A DNA stretch of 64,000 nt, from contig JABLWW010000008.1 in assembly GCA_013178295.1 (NCBI GenBank), positions 140,420 through 204,419 on the forward strand, read 5' to 3'. This stretch comes from Anaerolineae bacterium. Its GTDB lineage: Bacteria > Chloroflexota > Anaerolineae > Anaerolineales > Anaerolineaceae. Position numbers and translations under genes: made by a program. This document shows, in pieces, positions 9,376 through 18,279 of the stretch (positions are counted from its first letter, which is position 1; each line of letters opens with the position of its first letter). The notes below the pieces were generated by a model. That model saw nothing but the letters and a program-made list of their open reading frames with translations. It had not been told where the DNA came from and ran no database searches.

Positions 9376-10724
9376 AACACGTGCACCTGCTGGAAGCGCA
9401 GCTCAATGATTTCTCAGCCCAAACGCGCCACGTAGCGCTGATCGCGTTGGCCAAGTTGGCAGGTGAGGGAAAAGTGCCTTGCTCCTCTGTGGCGGAGGTG
9501 GCAAATATGCACTGCCATACATTCTATTCCTATAATGCTTATGGCTATTCTCCCAGTGGTATTGCCTGGCTGGCGCGCTCGCGTGGGTATAAACTGATGG
9601 GGATTGTGGATTTTGACGTTTTGGATGGCGTAGATGAGTTCCTGGAGGCCTGCGATCTGGTTGGTGTGCGCGGCAGCGCAGGTCTGGAGACACGAATCTA
9701 TGTCCCTCAATTTGCGACGCGCGAGATCAACTCTCCCGGGGAACCGGGGGTGGCGTATCACATGGGAATAGGGTTCACTTCTTGTACTGTGCCACCCGAA
9801 GCGCAAAGTATTCTGGCTGATATGCGTCAGAGGGCTGAACAACGCAATCGGGATATGCTGGCGCGCCTCAATGGATATCTTGACCCATTGAAACTGGATT
9901 ATGATGCGGAGGTTCTACCACTGACGCCCTCTGGCAACGCAACTGAGCGTCATATCCTGGCAGCCTACACACGTGCGGCTGAGCAGCGTGTCAATGACCC
10001 GTTGAAGTTTTGGTCACAAAAGCTGGATATGGAGGCGGAGAAGCTGGCGGAGATTATGGCAAATCCCGTTAACTTCCACAACCATCTGCGTTCAAAGCTG
10101 ATGAAGCGTGGTGGTGTGGGCTATGTCCAGCCGGGAGCGGACACCTTTCCTGAAGCAGAAGAGGTGAACCGTCTGACGCTGGCTTGTGGCGCTTTACCCT
10201 GTGCTGCCTGGTTGGATGGGCTTTCGGATGGGGAACAGGCAATGCAGGAATTGTTGCAGCTATTGATGGACGGTGGTGTGGTTGCCCTCAATATTATCCC
10301 TGACCGCAACTGGAACATCGCTGACCCCGAACTGAAGCGCCGCAAGGTGCAGAACCTGTACGAAGTTGTCTCGCTGGCGCGGGCGCTGGATTTACCGCTC
10401 AATGTTGGCACGGAGATGAACAGCCCGGGACAAAAGCTGGTGGATGATTTTTCTGCTCCTGAGCTTGAACCGCTGCGTCAGGCATTTATGGATGGTGCAT
10501 ATTTTATTTATGGGCACACGCTGCTTCAGCGCCTTGCCGGGATGGGCTACCAGAGCGAGTGGGCAAGGGACTTTTTCCCGGAGCGAAGTCAGCGCAACGT
10601 GTTTTATACCCAAATTGGCAAGGTTGCGCATCCCGGTGCGGACATTTTGCAGCAGATACGCATCGAAATGTCACCGGAGGATGTTTTAAAGCTGCTGAGC
10701 GAGCTTTGCTCTTTTTCTTTATAG
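9372..10724 (+). CDS. PHP-domain metal-dependent hydrolase, unknown substrate
   Basis: A 450-residue protein with an N-terminal leader of about 40 residues and a PHP-like metal-binding start NMHCHTFYSYNAYGYSP (His-x-His near residue 42), followed by GIVDFDVLDGVDEFLEAC and GSAGLETRIYVP as in PHP phosphoesterases. Later, NIIPDRNWNI and NVGTEMNSPGQKLVDDF supply more acidic and polar residues. PHP proteins hydrolyse phosphate esters, for example histidinol phosphate. The start is TTG 9372, overlapping the aldolase stop (TTGA), or GTG 9381. A role as sugar-phosphate phosphatase in this operon is inferred, and no characterised homologue of this length is recognised. Confidence 0.75.
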   Translation: MKHVHLLEAQLNDFSAQTRHVALIALAKLAGEGKVPCSSVAEVANMHCHTFYSYNAYGYSPSGIAWLARSRGYKLMGIVDFDVLDGVDEFLEACDLVGVRGSAGLETRIYVPQFATREINSPGEPGVAYHMGIGFTSCTVPPEAQSILADMRQRAEQRNRDMLARLNGYLDPLKLDYDAEVLPLTPSGNATERHILAAYTRAAEQRVNDPLKFWSQKLDMEAEKLAEIMANPVNFHNHLRSKLMKRGGVGYVQPGADTFPEAEEVNRLTLACGALPCAAWLDGLSDGEQAMQELLQLLMDGGVVALNIIPDRNWNIADPELKRRKVQNLYEVVSLARALDLPLNVGTEMNSPGQKLVDDFSAPELEPLRQAFMDGAYFIYGHTLLQRLAGMGYQSEWARDFFPERSQRNVFYTQIGKVAHPGADILQQIRIEMSPEDVLKLLSELCSFSL

Positions 10725-10736
10725 GAACGTTGTGTT

Positions 10737-12443
10737 ATGGATAAACTGGAAATTTATAAGCGCGCAGTTTCGCCGCTCCCTTTGCGTTATCAGTTATGGC
10801 CGCTATATGGGGCAGGCTTTGAAAATATGGGTGTCAATGGCAAACCGATTGAGGTGCCTATGCCATCCGTTGGGTCGGACGAACTGCTCATTCGGCATGA
10901 CGCCTGCGGCTTGTGTTTTTCGGACACAAAAGTGATTGACCAGGGGGAAGCACACCCGCGCATTCAGCGGGATATGAAAAAGGAACCGGTGGTGCTGGGT
11001 CATGAAGTGTGCTTTACAGTGGTAGATGTGGGCGAGAACCTGCGCGGGCAGTATCGTGTGGGGGATCGCTTTACTCTGGAAACGGATATTGTATATCAGG
11101 GTGTTGGGATGGCGTATGGTTACCTGATCCAGGGAGGGCTGTCACAGTATTCTATTATTGATCAGCGCATTATGCAAAGCGATCATGGCAATTATCTCAT
11201 TGCCGTTTCGCCTGAGCGCAGTTATGCCGAGATAGCGCTTGCTGAGCCATGGGCTTGTGTGGTGGCTGCATACCGCTTGGAATACCGCACTGGGATCAAA
11301 GCGGGAGGAACGTTGTGGGTAATTGGCAGCGGCGGGAGAAAAGCATATACCATCAGCGCCGGTTTTGATGAGATTTCCCATCCGGCACGGCTGATGCTGA
11401 CCAATATCCCGGAGGGGTTTGCATCCTGGCTGAAAGCGCGGGCAAGGCAGCTTGGGGTTGAAGTTCTTGACGTTCCGGATGTTGCCGCGCCGCCGCTGGA
11501 TCAGGTGGATGATATCGTTTTGCTCGGAGCTGACGCTGATCTGGTCGAAAAGGTTAGTCCGCGTCTGGCATATTTTGGTGTTATGGTTTTAATGGACGAT
11601 CAGCCCATGCCGCGTAAAACGGCTGTGGATGTGGGCAGAATACACTACAACCGCTGGGTGTATCTTGGAAGTCAAGGCAGCGATGTCAGCGCGGCATATC
11701 GGGATGTGCCGGTGCGGTCTGCGCTGCGCCCCGGCGGACGGGCGTGGTTTATTGGCGCTGCAGGCCCTATGGGACGTATGCATGTCCAGCGGGCGATTCA
11801 GTTTTCTGATCCGCCAGCAACGATTGTGTGTACCGATGTCAGCGACCAACGGCTGGAAGAACTATGCACCAGCTTTGGGGAAGAGGCGCGTGCAAAGGGT
11901 GTTGAGTGGATTTGTCTCAACCCTCTCAAGAAGGCAGAATATGAGCGGGGGATGGAGCGTTTTCGACAGGATGGTTTTGATGATATTGTGGTTATGGTGC
12001 CTTCCCCTGCGATCATTGCGGATGCTTATGGCTGGCTGGCGAAGCGCGGGGTGATGAATGTTTTTGCAGGCGTGGCGCGTGGCACTTTAGCCCAGATTGA
12101 CCTGAGTGATGCGTATCGAAAGGACACGCGGGTGATTGGGCATTCCGCCTCGGTGATGAGCGATATGGAACTGGTGTTACAGAAGACCAATTGTGGTGAA
12201 CTGTCTCCGATCCGTTCGGTGGCAGCGATTGGTTCGTTGAGTGCAGCGTTGGAAGGTTTGCGGGCGGTCAAAGAAGCCAGGATACCGGGTAAAATCCTGA
12301 TATATCCTCATATTCGCGAATTCCCTTTGACGGTGCTGCCGGATTTGAAGGATAAGCTGCCGACGGTCTTTGCTCGACTACATGCCGGGCGTGAGTGGAC
12401 CAAGGAAGCAGAAGAAGAATTTTTGCGCTTGATGTTGCCGTGA
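10737..12443 (+). CDS. Medium-chain dehydrogenase resembling L-sorbose-1-phosphate reductase (SorE), enlarged
   Basis: A 568-residue protein. The N-terminal 190 residues form a GroES-like alcohol dehydrogenase domain with GLCFSD, GHEV and the EPWACV segment. SorE proteins are usually near 410 residues. Here a first Rossmann-like segment around GGTLWVIGSGGRKAY (about residues 190-320) lacks a clean GxGxxG. A second, around GGRAWFIGAAGPMGRMHVQ (about residue 330 onward), has it. SorE reduces L-sorbose-1-P to glucitol-6-P, and the SrlD-like gene downstream would take that on to fructose-6-P. SD is weak (TAGGAACG). Zinc-dependent NAD(P) oxidoreduction of a sugar phosphate or polyol is well supported. 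The SorE identity is tentative. Confidence 0.75.
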   Translation: MDKLEIYKRAVSPLPLRYQLWPLYGAGFENMGVNGKPIEVPMPSVGSDELLIRHDACGLCFSDTKVIDQGEAHPRIQRDMKKEPVVLGHEVCFTVVDVGENLRGQYRVGDRFTLETDIVYQGVGMAYGYLIQGGLSQYSIIDQRIMQSDHGNYLIAVSPERSYAEIALAEPWACVVAAYRLEYRTGIKAGGTLWVIGSGGRKAYTISAGFDEISHPARLMLTNIPEGFASWLKARARQLGVEVLDVPDVAAPPLDQVDDIVLLGADADLVEKVSPRLAYFGVMVLMDDQPMPRKTAVDVGRIHYNRWVYLGSQGSDVSAAYRDVPVRSALRPGGRAWFIGAAGPMGRMHVQRAIQFSDPPATIVCTDVSDQRLEELCTSFGEEARAKGVEWICLNPLKKAEYERGMERFRQDGFDDIVVMVPSPAIIADAYGWLAKRGVMNVFAGVARGTLAQIDLSDAYRKDTRVIGHSASVMSDMELVLQKTNCGELSPIRSVAAIGSLSAALEGLRAVKEARIPGKILIYPHIREFPLTVLPDLKDKLPTVFARLHAGREWTKEAEEEFLRLMLP

Positions 12444-12455
12444 TGGAGGTGATCG

Positions 12456-13469
12456 GTGAAGGTATTGCGACTTTACGCGGCACATGATTTGCGCCTGGAT
12501 GATGACTCCGTTCCGCAACCTGCTGCTGGCGAGGTGCTGGTGCGGGTTACGGCGGTGAGCCTGTGCGGATCAGATTTGCACTGGTTTTCGGAGGGAGGAA
12601 TTGGACCTGCCCGTGTGGAGGAGGGCCCCGTCACGCTGGGACATGAAATGGCAGGGATAATTTCTAGCGGTGATCACCGGGGACAACGTGTTGCCATAGA
12701 CCCTGCGATTCCCTGTGGTGTGTGTGAGTTCTGTCAGCAGGGCAACCCGAATTTTTGTGAGCGGCTGCGCTTTGCGGGCGATGGCACAACCGATGGTGGT
12801 TTGCGGGAGTATATTGTCTGGCCAGAACGCTGTTTGTATCCCCTGCCAGATTCGATTGGTGATGCCGAAGCGGCTTTACTTGAGGCGCTGGGAATTGCTT
12901 TGCATAGCGCCGACCTGTGTCATTTTAGGGCGGCGATGCGTGTGGGAATCTTTGGCTGTGGGCCGATTGGGCTATTGATGGTGCAGATGGCGCGTCTTTC
13001 GGGTGCTGTTCAGATTATTGCCACAGACCGCCTGCCGCATCGTTTGGAAGCTGCCCGCGCCTATGGTGCTACGCATACATTTCTATCGGACGGCGGCGGG
13101 GAGAATGAGGCGGTTTTGGGCTGCACCGGTGGGCGCGGGGTGGATGTGGCTGTTGAGGCGGCTGGCGAAAATGCTGCGGTTGAGACGTCCATTGCTGCCT
13201 GCAAACCCGGCGGGCGGGTGGTGCTGATAGGCATACCGGCTGACGATCGTACTGTTTTCAATGCTTCTGTGGCGCGGCGAAAGGGGCTGACGATAAAAAT
13301 TTGTCGTCGGATGAAACACACTTACCCGCGGGCGATTGCTTTGGTGCAAAGTGGTTTGGTGGATGTTCGTTCTCTGATCACCCATCGCTACCCACTTGGG
13401 CAGGCAAACGAGGCTTTTGCTCAAGCCGAAAAACGCACAGGTATAAAGGTTGTTCTGGAAATGAAATAG
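12456..13469 (+). CDS. Zinc-dependent sorbitol/idonate dehydrogenase-like enzyme
   Basis: A 337-residue medium-chain dehydrogenase with the full zinc set: catalytic LCGSDLHWF (Cys near residue 38) and GHEMAG, and a structural-zinc lobe CGVCEFCQQGNPNFC. The Rossmann motif GIFGCGPIGLLMVQMA (about residue 165) is intact and is followed by an acidic/Arg stretch ATDRLPHRLEAA for coenzyme binding. The family oxidises sorbitol, L-idonate, galactitol or threonine with NAD(P). GTG 12456 lies behind a good SD (GGAGGTGATC), 12 bases after the previous gene. With two dehydrogenases and an SDR in a row the operon interconverts several hydroxyl and keto groups on a sugar or polyol. Confidence 0.88.
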   Translation: MKVLRLYAAHDLRLDDDSVPQPAAGEVLVRVTAVSLCGSDLHWFSEGGIGPARVEEGPVTLGHEMAGIISSGDHRGQRVAIDPAIPCGVCEFCQQGNPNFCERLRFAGDGTTDGGLREYIVWPERCLYPLPDSIGDAEAALLEALGIALHSADLCHFRAAMRVGIFGCGPIGLLMVQMARLSGAVQIIATDRLPHRLEAARAYGATHTFLSDGGGENEAVLGCTGGRGVDVAVEAAGENAAVETSIAACKPGGRVVLIGIPADDRTVFNASVARRKGLTIKICRRMKHTYPRAIALVQSGLVDVRSLITHRYPLGQANEAFAQAEKRTGIKVVLEMK

Positions 13470-13532
13470 AGCCTCCGGTATGGGCATGGTTTCCTGTTGA
13501 TGATTTTGTTCGGGTGAAGGAAGATTGAACTG

Positions 13533-14333
13533 ATGGAAAAGCAACTACAAGATCGCATCGCAATTGTTACTGGCGGCGCCCAGGGGTTGGGGCAGGCTAT
13601 CTGCTTGCGGCTGGCAAGGGAGGGCTGCCATGTGGTTGTGGCGGATGTGCAGAAGGAAAAGGCGCAGGAGACTGCTCGAATGATCATGACAGACACTGGG
13701 TCTCGTGCTCTGGCGTTGAAGGTGGATGTGACCGACGAGCATCAAGTGGAGCAGATGGTTGGGCAGACGGTGAAGGAGTTTGGGCGTCTGGATATCCTCG
13801 TTGCCAATGCGGGGATTCTGATTGCCGAAGAAATTACCGAGTTCCCGGCTGAAAAATGGCGCGCGGTGATGATGGTTAATCTGTTTGGATATTTTTTGAC
13901 TGCAAAACATGCTGCGCGGGTCATGAAAGCTCAGCGTAAGGGGGTCATCATTGAGATTAACTCGAAGTCTGGAAAGAAAGGCAGTTTCAAAAATTCAGCA
14001 TACGCCGCGTCTAAATTTGGTGGGATTGGTCTGACACAGAGCATTGCGCTTGAGCTGGCGGAACACGGGGTGCGAGTCAACGCGGTGTGCCCTGGTAATC
14101 TTCTTGATTCGCCCCTGTGGACTGAAGGACCAAACTCTCTTTTTAAGCAATATGCCCGTAAGTGGGGCATTACTGAGGAAGAAGTGCGCAAGAAGTACAT
14201 TGATCAGGTGCCCATGAAGCGCCCATGTACCTATGAAGACGTGTGCAATGTGGTGGTCTTTCTGGCTTCGGATCAATCGAGTTATATGACCGGGCAGGCA
14301 ATCAACGTGACTGGCGGGCAGGAGATGCGGTGA
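13533..14333 (+). CDS. srlD: SDR dehydrogenase resembling sorbitol-6-phosphate 2-dehydrogenase
   Basis: A 266-residue short-chain dehydrogenase with NAD-binding TGGAQGLG, the NAG motif and catalytic Tyr157-x3-Lys161 (YAASK). The C-terminal half follows SrlD/GutD closely: CPGNLLDSPLW, then a YARKWGI segment, YIDQVPMKRPCTYEDVCNVVVFLAS and the end MTGQAINVTGGQEM. SrlD interconverts D-sorbitol-6-P and D-fructose-6-P with NAD. Together with the SorE-like gene it could form an L-sorbose-type or related ketose-phosphate route. Its stop overlaps the next GTG start by 4 bases, so it is translationally coupled to the DUF89 gene. Confidence 0.85.
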   Translation: MEKQLQDRIAIVTGGAQGLGQAICLRLAREGCHVVVADVQKEKAQETARMIMTDTGSRALALKVDVTDEHQVEQMVGQTVKEFGRLDILVANAGILIAEEITEFPAEKWRAVMMVNLFGYFLTAKHAARVMKAQRKGVIIEINSKSGKKGSFKNSAYAASKFGGIGLTQSIALELAEHGVRVNAVCPGNLLDSPLWTEGPNSLFKQYARKWGITEEEVRKKYIDQVPMKRPCTYEDVCNVVVFLASDQSSYMTGQAINVTGGQEMR

Positions 14334-15517
14334 ATCTGCCCTCCCCTTTGATGACATCTGAGATCGGTTCGTATGCGCGTGCTACGATCCTGCAGCGTAA
14401 GCCGCAAATCATCAGTCAGGTGTTAGAGGACAACGCCTACCCGTTGGAAATTGTGCGCGCGGTGAAAGAGTTTGCTGATGAGATCGCCTCGCGCCCATTG
14501 CAACCGTTGGTTGAGGATGCCCCGGACGTCAATGCATGGAACGCTGAGCTGCAAAAGTATGCTGGAAAAACCTGGCTGGAAATCCCCTGGTATTTCGCCG
14601 AAACATTCTTTTACCGCCGCCTGCTGGAGGCAGTACGCTATTTTCAACCTGGTGTGTGGTATCGCTGTGACCCGTTTGCCAGCGCGAAGCAGCGCCAGAT
14701 TGAGGGCGATATTGCCCGGCTTTGCTCCGAATGGCAGGACATAGATGACCTTCCGCCAAAAAGCGCTTTTGAGACCCTTGTATATTCCTCACTGTGGGGC
14801 AACCGCGCAGATTTAAGCAATTTTGATATCCGCCGCGAAGCAATCAGCGGCGCGGCGGCAGGCAATGAAAAACGGCATGTGTTAATAGATCATGCACACG
14901 ATCTGTATACCCTGCTCTCTGCAGGAGTGCCACGCGTGGATTTCATTGCTGATAATGCGGGTGTTGACGTTCTCTTTGACCTGGTGCTGGCGGATTTTCT
15001 TCTAAGGCAGGCTTGGACGGACAATGTCGTGTTTCATCTAAAAAATCAGCCTTTTTTTGTCTCGGATGCCATGCCAGATGATGTGCTGGCAATGGTCAAT
15101 GTGTTGCTAAAGAACCCTCAGACTGCTTTCTGTGAGTTGGGCGCACGTCTCGAAGGGCATCTTGCAACAGGAAAACTGGCTCTGCGCGATGACCCTTTCT
15201 GGACAAGCTGGAAAATGTACCGTCAAATGCCAGCGCATTTACAGGCAGAGCTAGCCAATGCTGGTCTGGTTTTTATCAAGGGGGATGTGAATTATCGCCG
15301 TTTGTTGGACGACGCACACTGGCAGCACACGGCGCGGATGGAGGAGATTGCTGCTTATTTCCCTACGCCGTTTGTTATCCTGCGGACGCTTAAGAGCGAG
15401 ATCATGGTGGGATTACAGCCTGGACAGGCAGAAGCTTTACGCAATGAAGACCCTGAATGGCTGCTGAATGGCAAACGCGGCGTGATACAGCTTGTCTTGC
15501 CATCCGGGTGTTCCTGA
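14330..15517 (+). CDS. DUF89/ARMT1-family damage-control phosphatase
   Basis: A 395-residue protein of the metal-dependent DUF89 phosphatase family. The signature DFIADNAGVDVLFDLVLADFLL (about residue 205) carries the Asp/Asn metal ligands, and FIKGDVNYRRL near the C-terminus is the second conserved block (GDxNYR). N-terminal SEIGSYARATILQRKPQII is typical too. Characterised members dephosphorylate fructose-1-P and other sugar phosphates that form as side products. GTG 14330 is chosen because it overlaps the SDR stop (GTGA), though ATG 14351 is possible. As last gene before a terminator hairpin it fits a role in clearing dead-end ketose phosphates made by this pathway. Confidence 0.86.
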   Translation: MNLPSPLMTSEIGSYARATILQRKPQIISQVLEDNAYPLEIVRAVKEFADEIASRPLQPLVEDAPDVNAWNAELQKYAGKTWLEIPWYFAETFFYRRLLEAVRYFQPGVWYRCDPFASAKQRQIEGDIARLCSEWQDIDDLPPKSAFETLVYSSLWGNRADLSNFDIRREAISGAAAGNEKRHVLIDHAHDLYTLLSAGVPRVDFIADNAGVDVLFDLVLADFLLRQAWTDNVVFHLKNQPFFVSDAMPDDVLAMVNVLLKNPQTAFCELGARLEGHLATGKLALRDDPFWTSWKMYRQMPAHLQAELANAGLVFIKGDVNYRRLLDDAHWQHTARMEEIAAYFPTPFVILRTLKSEIMVGLQPGQAEALRNEDPEWLLNGKRGVIQLVLPSGCS

Positions 15518-15537
15518 CATTAAAAAATTAAGAGACT

Positions 15538-15575
15538 GCGCAAACACCGTTTGGGATACCCAACGGTGTTTGCGC
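15538..15575 (+). terminator. Terminator of the carbohydrate operon
   Basis: A 17-bp stem with one bulged base (GCGCAAACACCGTT at 15538-15551 with its complement ending at 15575) and a 3-base loop follows the DUF89 gene by 20 bases, and TTGTCTTTTGG follows. It separates the sugar operon from the histidine kinase. Confidence 0.78.
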
Positions 15576-15577
15576 TA

Positions 15578-15605
15578 TTGTCTTTTGGGGCTTTTGATGT
15601 ATGAT
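15578..15605 (+). promoter_or_regulatory. Possible promoter of the histidine kinase
   Basis: TTGTCT (15578-15583), a 16-base spacer and TATGAT (15600-15605) lie about 55 bases before the ATG. Both hexamers differ from consensus at one or two places, so this is a moderate call. Confidence 0.45.
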
Positions 15606-15659
15606 AGTTATGATAGCTAGTGAAGTTAGTCGTAATATGGGCGGTGCGCAGGGTGCAGG

Positions 15660-18113
15660 ATGAACGTAGGGCAGCCGAGAAGATGGTCTGATCGGTTATG
15701 GGTACGCCTGGTATTATTTTCTGCGGCGTATCTGTTTGCCGCGTGGCTGGGTAGAGCATTCTCATTCAATCTCGATGACCGGCCGCCAGCTTTTGTAACC
15801 TTTTGGCCTCCTGCCGGGCTTTTAGTGGGTGTGCTGCTCATGCAGCCAGTGCGTCTGTGGGGCTGGTTTTTTGTGGCAGCCCTTCCTTCCCACCTGATCT
15901 ATTATGGTCTGTATCATCACACCCCGTTATGGGTGAACTTCCTGTTTTTTCTTTGCGCAGCGATTGAGGCGCTGGTGGGGGCTGGGCTTATCAGACGTCT
16001 CAACCCTGGGCGTTTTACTATGTTGTCGGTGAGAGAAGTCTCCAGCCTGATGTTCTTTTCCGCTGTGTTCAGCACCGCGCTGGGAGCGTTGATAGGTGCA
16101 GGGGTATCCTCTTTAGCTGACGCGCGCCAGTTTTTGCCAGCCTGGCAGATATGGTGGGCGGCGGATGCATTGGGGGTGATTGTGTTTGCGCCTCTGCTGA
16201 TTGTGTTGCTGGATTATCGCATCTATATGACCTGGCCGCGCCGAAAGTGGCACTGGCAGCAGGTGGTTGTGTTTTCGGTAGTGTTTGTTTTCCTGGTGTG
16301 GTATGTCTTTCAATACACCGATGCATTTGTCTATCTGGATGAATTGTTAATCCTGTTGGTTTTGCTTCGTTTAGCAGTGCTGACAGGCCCAATAGGGGCA
16401 GTGCTGGGTGTACTTTACCTGGCGCTTGTGGTCGTTTATCAAACAATGCTGGGGGTTGGGGATTTGGCTATCCTGTACCCTTCTGTTGCTTCGCTAACTA
16501 CAGCGCTGCTGGCGTACCTGGGTGTCCCCGTTTTTATTGTGTACGCGATGACAGCCGCCATTGCAGAACGCCAGCGTGTTTTCTCTGAACTGATGGAGAG
16601 CAAACGGCAGTACGAATTTCTGATTGAAAATCAGGGAGAGGGCATAGGGATTGTAGATGCTGATGAAAAGTTTTTATTCTGTAACCGTGCCGCTGAGCAG
16701 ATTTTTGGTGTTGGAGTGGGACAGCTGGTAGGAAGAAATTTGCGCGAGTTTCTCAAACCGAACCAACTGATGGAGGTGCTGCAACAAACCCAAAAACGGC
16801 GCGCGGGAGAATCCAGCGAGTACGAGCTGGAGATTCGCCGTCCGGATGGTCAGGCGCGCTGGCTGTTGGTAACTGCCACACCGCGTTTTGATGAAACCGG
16901 GGCGTTTACAGGCACCTATGGTGTGTTTCGCGATATTACCAGCCGCAAGTTTGCCGAAGAGGTTATGCGCCAGAATGAACAGCTTTTTAAGCAGTTCTTT
17001 GAATTATCGCCCATCGGTGTGGCGGTTACTTCTCTGGAAGGACGTTATTTATATGTCAATCGCAGATTATGCGACGCTTTGGGGTATTCTGAGCAGGAGC
17101 TATTGAGGTTGTCGTATGAGGATGTCTCTTACCGCGATGAGGCTGAACTGCAGAAGAATCGAGAATTACGTCAGGCGTTGCTCAAAGGCGAAATCTCTGA
17201 ATTTGAAATAGAAAAGCGCTTCGTCAGAAAAAGCGGCGAGGTGTTGTGTGTTATTCTGCGGGTAACGCTTGTGTGTGATTCACAAAGCACGCCTTTGTAT
17301 TACATTGGCCAGTTTCTGGATATTACCGAGCGCAAGAAACTGGAAGCAGAAGTGCTTTTGGCGCAGAGGATGGCAGGGTTGGGAACGCTGGCGGGCGGAG
17401 TTGCGCACGAGATCAATACTCCCCTGCAAATTATTGTTGGGTCGAGTGAGACCCTGATAAAAAGGCTGCGTGAAGGGGTTCTGGACAACGATAAACTGCT
17501 GCGTGGGCTGGAGAGAATCAATCAAAGCGCTTGGCGTGTGGCTGAAATTATTCGCTCACTGATGATGTATGCACATCCTTCTGCTGACGTGCGCCAGTGG
17601 GCAAATCTCAATGATGTGATACGTGATACGTTGCTTCTGATGGAATATCAGCTTAAGAGCTGGTCGAATGTCACAGTACAGACTGACCTCGCGGCGGATT
17701 TGCCTCAGTTATATTGTGAGCGCGGGCAGATATCCCAGATGTTGATCAATCTTTTGAACAATGCCCACGACGCAATCCCTCAGGGAGGAGAGATTATTCT
17801 GCGCACGCAATATGATGCTGAATCACGCTGTATTCTTCTTCAGGTCAGTGATGATGGGGAAGGGATACCGCCGCAGATTCGGGACAAAATATTTGATCCG
17901 TTTTTTACCACCAAAGAAGTCGGCAAGGGGACAGGCTTGGGGCTTTCTATTGTGGCAGGGATTGTCAAAGCGCATTCAGGAAAGATCAGTGTCGAAAGTG
18001 CTCCTGGCAGAGGAACGACCATCACTGTCTCCTTTACGCAAGATGTGCAAGTGGAAGAAGCCGAAAGGACGGCAAGGCAGGATGATTCTGCTGGGCGTTA
18101 TGATGGGGGTTGA
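15660..18113 (+). CDS. MASE1-PAS-PAS sensor histidine kinase
   Basis: An 817-residue inner-membrane kinase. Residues 1-300 are a polytopic MASE1 sensor domain (RLVLFSAAYLFAAWLG, then FVTFWPPAGLLVGVLL). Two PAS domains follow at about 313-435 and 438-565. The HisKA H-box is GVAHEINTPLQ with the phospho-acceptor His583. The ATPase domain has N-box LINLLNNAHDAI (about 695), G1 DDGEGIPPQIRDKIFDPFF (about 729) and G2 GKGTGLGLSIV (about 755). The last 20 residues are charged and non-conserved. No response regulator gene is adjacent, so it is an orphan whose partner lies elsewhere. The stimulus is unknown. MASE1 domains are thought to sense small ligands at the membrane. Confidence 0.93.
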   Translation: MNVGQPRRWSDRLWVRLVLFSAAYLFAAWLGRAFSFNLDDRPPAFVTFWPPAGLLVGVLLMQPVRLWGWFFVAALPSHLIYYGLYHHTPLWVNFLFFLCAAIEALVGAGLIRRLNPGRFTMLSVREVSSLMFFSAVFSTALGALIGAGVSSLADARQFLPAWQIWWAADALGVIVFAPLLIVLLDYRIYMTWPRRKWHWQQVVVFSVVFVFLVWYVFQYTDAFVYLDELLILLVLLRLAVLTGPIGAVLGVLYLALVVVYQTMLGVGDLAILYPSVASLTTALLAYLGVPVFIVYAMTAAIAERQRVFSELMESKRQYEFLIENQGEGIGIVDADEKFLFCNRAAEQIFGVGVGQLVGRNLREFLKPNQLMEVLQQTQKRRAGESSEYELEIRRPDGQARWLLVTATPRFDETGAFTGTYGVFRDITSRKFAEEVMRQNEQLFKQFFELSPIGVAVTSLEGRYLYVNRRLCDALGYSEQELLRLSYEDVSYRDEAELQKNRELRQALLKGEISEFEIEKRFVRKSGEVLCVILRVTLVCDSQSTPLYYIGQFLDITERKKLEAEVLLAQRMAGLGTLAGGVAHEINTPLQIIVGSSETLIKRLREGVLDNDKLLRGLERINQSAWRVAEIIRSLMMYAHPSADVRQWANLNDVIRDTLLLMEYQLKSWSNVTVQTDLAADLPQLYCERGQISQMLINLLNNAHDAIPQGGEIILRTQYDAESRCILLQVSDDGEGIPPQIRDKIFDPFFTTKEVGKGTGLGLSIVAGIVKAHSGKISVESAPGRGTTITVSFTQDVQVEEAERTARQDDSAGRYDGG

Positions 18114-18279
18114 TCTTGCTGCTATGAGAGGAAATGTTCCCTGGTGTTTGTCATCCCGAATTATAGGCTGTAGTTTGGCGTTATAATAACCCGATTGCGC
18201 TCTCTTCTTCAGCCCGATGACATATCTGCTGGCGGAGGGGGATTTGGAAAGACGCCATTTTTTCGGATAGGGTATCAGA

